From positions 56,629,718 to 56,693,717 of the forward strand of contig JALGPY010000004.1 of assembly GCA_023055425.1 (NCBI GenBank): a DNA stretch of 64,000 nucleotides. The letters are read 5' to 3'. The translations under genes were made by a program, and so were the position numbers. Source of the DNA: Linanthus parryae (lineage: Eukaryota; Streptophyta; Magnoliopsida; Ericales; Polemoniaceae). The notes beneath the pieces are model-generated. The model was not told the DNA's origin, did not search any database, and saw nothing but the letters and a program-made list of their open reading frames with translations. Numbering within the stretch: the first letter of the stretch is position 1; each line of letters opens with the position of its first letter. Of the stretch, positions 58,459 to 64,000 are shown piece by piece.

Positions 58459-59082
58459 ATGAGGAGTGTTATCGTCTTTATATTGTTTGGATTGTGCTTG
58501 AATTCAGTTGCTGCAACAGGTGCGTCTTAATATAATTCTTGCACGATGTTTTTTGTTTATTTACATAATACAATTTTGTCATGGTCAGCAAAACTGGCAA
58601 TCGAAATTTTATGTACAATTTTGTTATAGACAATTTCTTCCAATTAATCCATGTTGCTAGCTATGAATCTAAAAGGCCGTTTTAATTTTGATACATGTGT
58701 GATTCAAGTTTCCGAAGTTACTGCATCTGCCGTTGATGACCCTCGCAAAGAAGATCAACTTACTGGAATTGGCCTAGAATGCCCACAGAACAGCATTGTT
58801 ATTAACCAAAGAGCAACTCACCGGTTACCAAGTGGCATTCCAACGTACACTCTGCAGATTATAAATGTATGCACAACGGGTTGTGCTCTGTCGAATATCC
58901 ACCTAAAGTGTGGGTCCTTCAGCTCAGATATGAAAATCGATCCGATGTTTTTTCGGCGGATTGGGTACAACGATTGTCTTGTCAACAATGGGCGGCCCCT
59001 TGCTGCTGGACAGACCCTCTCTATTGAGTATGCTAGTAGTTTTAGCTACCGTATTTCAGTTTCTTCTTATTCTTGCAACTAG
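58459..59082 (+). CDS. TPD1-like small secreted cysteine-rich protein
   Basis: Exon 1 (58459-58519) encodes the hydrophobic signal peptide MRSVIVFILFGLCLNSVAAT. A GT..AG intron (58520-58660) splits a codon, and exon 2 (58661-59082) completes a protein of about 160 residues. The mature part shows the TPD1/TDL1 pattern: CPQNSIVINQ, then LPSGIPTYTLQIINVCTTGC, LKCGSF, RIGYNDCLVNNGRPLAAGQT and a final SSYSC. These supply the six family cysteines, plus one extra at TCVIQ. TPD1 of Arabidopsis is a secreted ligand for the receptor kinase EMS1/EXS in anther cell fate; smaller paralogues have less clear roles. The frame is intact, with TATA box and splice sites, and the product should be secreted. The acceptor at 58660 is chosen because it keeps the frame; an ATG at 58651 just upstream would give an unspliced form lacking the signal peptide. 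Confidence 0.85.
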
Positions 59083-59584
59083 AGTCCCAAAAAATAGCTA
59101 CACACTTCTTTATCTTTCCTAAGATAAGTTAGCTACTTGTTTTTCCGAAATAAGCAATAATGCTTTTTTGGTTGACAAACTATATATGATTTATGAGACA
59201 CTGCAGATTTCTTATTATTATTTTATTTTATTTTACTTTAAAAGAAGATTTCTTATTATTTGTCTTTATGTTTAGCTGTGTGAATGCTTCTTTTTTTCTC
59301 ATTGGAGGAGTGGTGGGAGTACTAGATGTAGAGCAATAAGCAATAAGAATGCTTCAAGACCACCTTGCTAATAAATTTAGCACGCGATCTTCCATATACC
59401 TGTTTAATGGTATGTTTGTATTGAAACAAACATATTTCATGGTCTCACATAGCGGACAAGACGCAATTCTGTTATAACCATTAACTTACTACATAATGGA
59501 TGGCCCAAACTCTCAAATTATTACAATCTGCACTTGTCTCCCCTTCATTATTATGTTTGCTGCTTGGCACACCCCTACAAGCTG
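59083..59584. other. 3' flank of the TPD1-like gene
   Basis: AT-rich DNA with AATAAGCAATAATGC at about 59148-59162, which may include polyadenylation signals. No other feature is seen. Confidence 0.4.
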
Positions 59585-59765
59585 AACTTGGTATTACGGT
59601 AAAGCCTGGGTAGAAAGACCATGAAACTTAATAACTGGCAAGGCTTTTGTGAGGAAATCAGCCAGCTGCTCTGAAGTTGGGCTGCGAGAAACATGAAGTT
59701 TTCCAGATGTTATGTTCTTGTGCAAAATTGGATATCAATCTCAATATGTTTTGTCCCTAACAATG
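59585..59765 (-). pseudogene. Ty1/copia RNase H relic
   Basis: The minus strand reads KHIEIDIQ, then after a frameshift NITSGKLHVSRSPTSEQLAD and FLTKALP. This is the classic C-terminal end of copia RNase H. Only about 60 codons remain and no LTR could be assigned, so it is an old fragment unrelated to the larger elements here. Confidence 0.8.
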
Positions 59766-60717
59766 AAAATATAATTTCTTGCTAGAGAGTCACCACCAAA
59801 AATCGGCCCTATTGCAGCATTACTATATTGCTACTACTAGTATGGCGATTATCGCATTTTTCAATCCAATTACAAAATTTATTTACTATTACTTATTACC
59901 GTATTTATCGTCAATGGTGGCATCAGCTAAATGCCGTGTTGTGCAACTACACATCTACAGCATTAACTAATGCCGTGATTGTCTGCAAAGATAACAAAAC
60001 ACTACTATTAAGTTCTGAGTAATACATGCAAAGCCAACGACTGTACCTCTAAATAATATATCGTGTCCAAAATGTAAATACTTATGCACATAAAATTCTC
60101 AAATCATTGCAACAATTTCGTTTGCAACAAACAAAGAACAAAGGATTAACAAAAAAGTAAAAATAAAAAGTACAGTGTTTGGCCTCAGACTTAGATTTCA
60201 AAATGCCTACCAGGAGGCTTTTAGAGCTGTTTTTGCCTCAACTAGAAACTTCGATACCAGAACATTATACACAATCATAACCAAGCTACAATTAGCAGCT
60301 GCAAAGAAGAAGAACGAAACACAATGTTTCCTCAGCATCCCTAGACAGTCCAAAGGGTTGTTACTGCAGCAGAATGTCCAAAACAAGTCATCCGTTGTCA
60401 TTAGTCCAGATTTACTCTCCAAGAATCCATGATCTGCATTCTTCCCAGAAGAAAAAGAGGCAGTTCCTAGTTGATTTATGTCAAACAAGCCATTTCCATC
60501 TATTATTCACAACTCTTCATTATGTAAATTGCAATTTGCAAGAGATAAACTAGGCATTGGTCAAGTTATAGGAAGCTAAATTCCAGGATTATCATGGCTA
60601 AAATTAATTGAAACTCATTCGACTTCGTTTATCAGGCAACCATTAAAAGTTCAAATTTCCATTAGTCTTTAGCTGATTTAGGACTAGGAGCTTGGCTTAG
60701 CAGCCTGAGAACGTAAG
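59766..60717. other. Intergenic DNA, nothing recognised
   Basis: AT-rich. A 93-codon minus-strand frame (60207-60488) with a Phe/Cys-rich core has no recognisable domain and is not called. GTAAG at 60713-60717, just before the next LTR, would be one copy of its target duplication. Confidence 0.4.
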
Positions 60718-61681
60718 TGTACACACAAATTTATGCAATTGGAAACAAAATGCGAGAAATTCGGCGAAACAAATATATTTTATTGATTATTAGATGAAGT
60801 GGATTACAATTTCTGATAATAAATTTCTAAACAGAAATTAAATCCCCTGATTCTTCTCCTGAAACTTCGAACGAGGGCTTAGCAGCTTGATCGCGAATTG
60901 AACGGATGAGCGACCTTCGATTTTGACGAAGAACGCGATGAAGGTCTCGAAGAACACAAACGTCGAACGAGGGCTTTAGAGGCTTGATCTCGGATCGGAC
61001 GGATGAATGTCTTCGATGTTGATGAAGAACGCGATGAACGCCTTGAAGAACACGAAGAACGGCTTGAAGATCTTCGAGTGTCTTGAAGAACGCGGATGGA
61101 GATCTTCAACGACTTGAGGAACTCGATGATGATCTTCGAAGAACTTGATGAAGAACTTCGAAGAGCTTGATGAGGATGATCTTGATGATGGATGAACTCG
61201 TCGGGGCTTCAGAAGCTTGATCTTCAGAGCTCTCTCCTTCTTGCAAGATGTAATTGTGTGTTTTTTTTATGCCTAGGGATGGCCCCTTTATATAGGCATG
61301 GACCGACTTGTTGGCCAAGGTAGAAAATAAATAATATTTATTTATTTATTTATTTATTTATTTATTTTCTGCATAAATCTGACATGTGGCGCAATACTAT
61401 TGGCCAAGCTTGCTAGTCTTGATAGCTGCATCATTTTGACAAGTGGCGCAGCACTAATGGCCGAGCTTGCTGACTTGTAGCCTTGTCATGTGGTGACGTG
61501 GCGTCGCCATAAGCAGTCCTTGCTTGTAAATAAGATTTTGTCTCATTTACAATTTAGTCCACTATTATTTATTACGCAAGGGCATTAATTTGAAGGCGAG
61601 TGCTATTTGATCCCACCAATTAATTCAGCGATAATAAACACGTGGCACTATTTAATTGGCCGCAAATTTTGCGTGTCTACA
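60718..61681 (-). mobile_element. 3' LTR of a second Tat-like element
   Basis: This 964-bp segment runs from TGTACACAC to GTGTCTACA. It is followed by a polypurine tract in the same arrangement as at 19445. A minus-strand TATA box, CCTATATAAAGG, lies at about 61289-61300. Inside is a stretch (60850-61200) of imperfect short repeats around GAAGAACGCGATGAA and CTTGAAGAAC, which reads as long Ser/Arg-rich accidental frames on the minus strand, and a (TTTA)n run at about 61335-61372. The partner LTR lies beyond the right edge. Confidence 0.75.
61335..61372 (+). repeat. (TTTA)n microsatellite
   Basis: About nine consecutive ATTT/TTTA tetranucleotide units lie within the LTR, upstream of its TATA box on the transcribed (minus) strand. 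Confidence 0.9.
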
Positions 61682-61698
61682 AATGCCCCCTCGAGACT
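61682..61698 (-). other. Polypurine tract of the second Tat-like element
   Basis: The minus strand reads TCTCGAGGGGGCATT directly before the LTR start TGTAGACACG. This parallels GGGGGCTAA before TGTAGATAG in the Tat element at 19446-19460. Confidence 0.75.
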
Positions 61699-62223
61699 TG
61701 TTTGGCGGATTTCAAGCTTGTTGGCGCGACAAGTCTCGATAAAATTTTTATCTGACTACTTCGGCTTTGATCTTGATTTATATACTAGTACACCGCTTTT
61801 GAATGGAATAGTGACATCCCAACCCTTCACTTTGTTCTCTTAATTTCGTATTTCTCAACACTTGGGTTGCACTCAATTTATCATGAGCATGGTCGTAACT
61901 CCATATCCTAAGAAGCGGTGTAACCGACACATGCTATAATTATTCTTTACCACCACATGGCTGCTGGTCACGGTGCAACTAGCATGGTCCTTGACAAGTC
62001 AAATGGACCCCTTTTGTTTTAAGCCAGGTACTCATGTGTTCCTTGGGCTGATCTCATTTAATTTTCTCATTGGAAACAAAGTTCCCTCTGGCTGTGGCGG
62101 TGGCAGCGGCAGGACCCTAGACATTTTTTTTCTTTTTTTTTCTTTTTTTTTGGAAATAATTCCTAAGAAAATTCCTTCCTTTATATGGGTATATTCTAGA
62201 ATTTTCTTTGCCGCCTTCATTGG

Positions 62224-62233
62224 TCTATAAAAG
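62224..62233 (+). promoter_or_regulatory. TATA box of the second antisense PMD gene
   Basis: TCTATAAAAG lies 126 bp before the ATG at 62359. A splice-acceptor-like TTCTTCTTGCAG (ending 62351) sits between them, so the gene may have a short 5' UTR intron. Confidence 0.55.
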
Positions 62234-62358
62234 AAAACCACACCCTTGTTTTCCCAAAAGCAGTGTTTAAAGCTCTTAGGATTTGCTATGAACGTTCTTG
62301 TTCTCTATTATAGCTTCTTCCTCTTCTAATTCTTTTTGTTTCTTCTTGCAGGAAGAAC

Positions 62359-64000
62359 ATGGTTGCGTTCACTATAACAGCCGAAGGTCTTTGCCGTTTG
62401 GTGCTGCAAGGCTATTTTGATGTTATTACGTTCAACCGTACGGTTCACTCCTGGAGTCGGTTCAGCACTGCATAGGCTACTGTCATGGTTTCTGAGCAAG
62501 AAGCAGCTCAAATTAAGCAACCATGGCTACTGGCTTGGCGTTTTGGGCTTTCTCACTTCTTTGGCCAGAGAAGAAGAGGGTCAGGACTTGCTAGTATTAA
62601 CTTTATCAAGCAAAGCACAACTTTGTGTCAAGGTCAAGATCGAAATAGAATACGAACACCTCAAAGAGTTCGTTGTTAATACTGCTGCTCTTACTGCTAT
62701 TGCCGCCTGATTTTCACTCTCCCGGCTGTATTAGTGTCACTATCGAGCCTCCCGCTGCGATATTGGATCGTATGGTTCCATTTTTTTTTATTTTTTTTCC
62801 TTACATATTTCTTTTTGATTGTTTTGGACCAGTGGTTGTTGAGGAAACAATCAAAACTTTAGCATCTCTTCTGTTGGGGACGGGACTGCCGTTGCTTGGT
62901 TGCTTTAGCCAGAGACACTTTTCTCTTATTGGGTACTGACACACATACAAATTTGTATGCATGAATGTGAATCTTTGATATATTGAACATGCTTCTTGTT
63001 TTTTTTTTCTTTGTTGCATGTGGTTTTGTTCTTTGTTCGAATTTTTGCAGGATGTGCTGAATTACAACCTAGCAGCATGTGTATTCTATTGTCAATTTTC
63101 TTGGAAGCGATTGGGAGGAATCTCTCCTTTGCTTGTCTGTACTTATATTAAAGACCACGATATTAGCAATGAAGGCTATTGGGAAGAATTTATATCAGGC
63201 TTGGCTATTCAAAGATTTAGCATGGAGAGTTTAATTCAGTGTATGCGAAAATATTTGATGCTACATATGTGTCCCCATTCCATCACCATGACCGTCCTTT
63301 GACGACAATTTTTCTAGTCTGACGACATCGAGGCTTCCGTGTTCCCATGTGATTTGCACATGACTGGTGGCCTGCCTATTTACGGAAAAACGGCGAGGTT
63401 GTCCCTTCACCGGGGATTTGTGTATGGTATTACCAACACACTTCCCTCGAGTTGCAGACACCTACTTCATGCCCATTTACGGCGAAGACGGCGAGGTTGT
63501 CCCTTCATCGGGGATTTGTGTATGGTATTACCAACACACTTCCCTCGAGTTGCCGACACCTACTTCACGCCCATTTGCGGCGAAGATGGCGAGGTTGTCC
63601 CTTCATCGGGGATTTGTGTATGGTATTACCAACACACTTGCCTCGAGTTGCCGACACCTGTTTGCTGCCTACCACAAGGTGGTGAAGCAAAACAACACCA
63701 AGGAGGTCACTGCTAACGAGTGGGTGAAGTTTTGGTTCCGGGGAGACATGAGATATGGCGATCCTCCTCCTCGCCGTAACTACAAGAACCCTTCCCCTCC
63801 AAGGATTTCCCATAATCCTTGTGGCATCATCCGCCCTCGTGAACAGCTGGCACAGGAGAAAGTTGTCTTTGACGACTTATGCTTTGATGAAGCTGATAGA
63901 GACGAAACATACTTGGCTGCCTTGCTTTCATGCTGGCTACGCAAGTTTGTTTTACCTGGAGACGCCCAGGCCCATATACGCCCCGGCGTATTCAAGGTGG
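62359..64000 (+). pseudogene. Second antisense PMD gene, partial and broken
   Basis: The ATG at 62359 opens MVAFTITAEGLCRLVLQGYF and stops near 62475. The next 800 bp are decayed, with possible splice acceptors (for example TTTTTGCAG ending 63050). The diagnostic part begins with FPCDLHMTGGLPIYG (about 63340-63385), is disrupted by a 98-bp tandem repeat, and resumes as SSCRHLFAAYHKVVK (about 63645). It then has no stop to the right edge: EWVKFWFRGDMRYGDPPPRR, ETYLAALLSCWLRKFVLPGD, HIRPGVFKV. GGLPIYG, FWFRG and LAALLSCWLRKFVLP are hallmarks of PMD proteins carried by Tat-type elements. Its place next to a Tat-type 3' LTR, in antisense, mirrors the gene at 20189-24520. Confidence 0.78.
63395..63688 (+). 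repeat. Three tandem copies of a 98-bp unit in the PMD gene
   Basis: GAGGTTGTCCCTTCA recurs at 63395, 63493 and 63591, each followed by CGGGGATTTGTGTATGG and ACCAACACACTT.CCTCGAG. The copies are nearly identical, so expansion is recent. The unit length is not a multiple of three, so each copy is read in a different frame. Confidence 0.92.

Noticed and set aside
60207..60488. 93-codon minus-strand frame, possible terminal exon
   Set aside because: No domain, no convincing splice acceptor and an overlapping frame on the other strand; left as unassigned intergenic DNA.
60879..61318. Ser/Arg-rich minus-strand frames resembling an SR protein
   Set aside because: They come from short tandem GAAGAACGCGATGAA-type repeats within an LTR; composition only, with no RNA-binding motif.

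Overview
This is nuclear DNA of a flowering plant, probably a eudicot. It is a pile of nested LTR retrotransposons with one convincing host gene, a small secreted TPD1-like protein gene at 58459-59082. The plant assignment rests on the element lineages (BARE/Angela-like and Sirevirus-like copia; Athila-like and Tat-like gypsy), plant-type GT..AG introns, plant mobile domain (PMD) coding sequence and the TPD1-type cysteine pattern. No rRNA, tRNA, CRISPR or prokaryotic gene was seen.

Left block (1-14794). An Athila-like gypsy element on the + strand (pol remains 8527-11323, 3' LTR about 12933-14794) was hit by a minus-strand copia element B (LTR 7080-8526, short leader stub 6804-7079). A close relative, copia A, sits inside B's leader (LTR 5373-6803, PBS, leader, gag-pol 3684 to position 1 and beyond). 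The copia A reading frame is open for at least 1,228 codons, but its protease active site reads N-T-R where D-T/S-G is expected.

Middle block (about 17.6-57 kb). Two minus-strand Sirevirus-like copies, C1 and C2, form the scaffold. C1 is broken by two insertions. The first is a 2.7-kb solo gypsy LTR (18214-18833 plus 32997-35103), itself split by a complete 14.2-kb Tat-like element (18834-32991, duplicated target ATTAC). The second is a 7.6-kb non-autonomous gypsy element (37140-44782, duplicated target ATAGG). The Tat element carries gag, protease, RT, two RNase H domains and integrase on the minus strand, and an intron-containing PMD pseudogene on the opposite strand next to its 3' LTR. It also has a tandem array of hairpin-forming repeats after pol. 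C1 and C2 are separated by a single LTR. Both are scattered with the palindrome CAAGGCCTTG.

Right block (57-64 kb). A TIR-bounded element (57103-57953), a poly(T) insertion with a 13-bp duplication (58039-58108) and the TPD1-like gene are followed by a copia relic. Then comes the 3' end of a second Tat-like element: LTR 60718-61681, PPT, and an antisense PMD gene from about 62224 to beyond the right edge, with a 98-bp tandem repeat expanded inside it.

Order of events inferred from nesting: the Sirevirus and Athila copies are oldest; the solo LTR, the non-autonomous gypsy element and copia B came next; the Tat element and copia A came last. Almost all coding regions are broken by stops or frameshifts. 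The exceptions are copia A's gag-pol frame and the TPD1-like gene.
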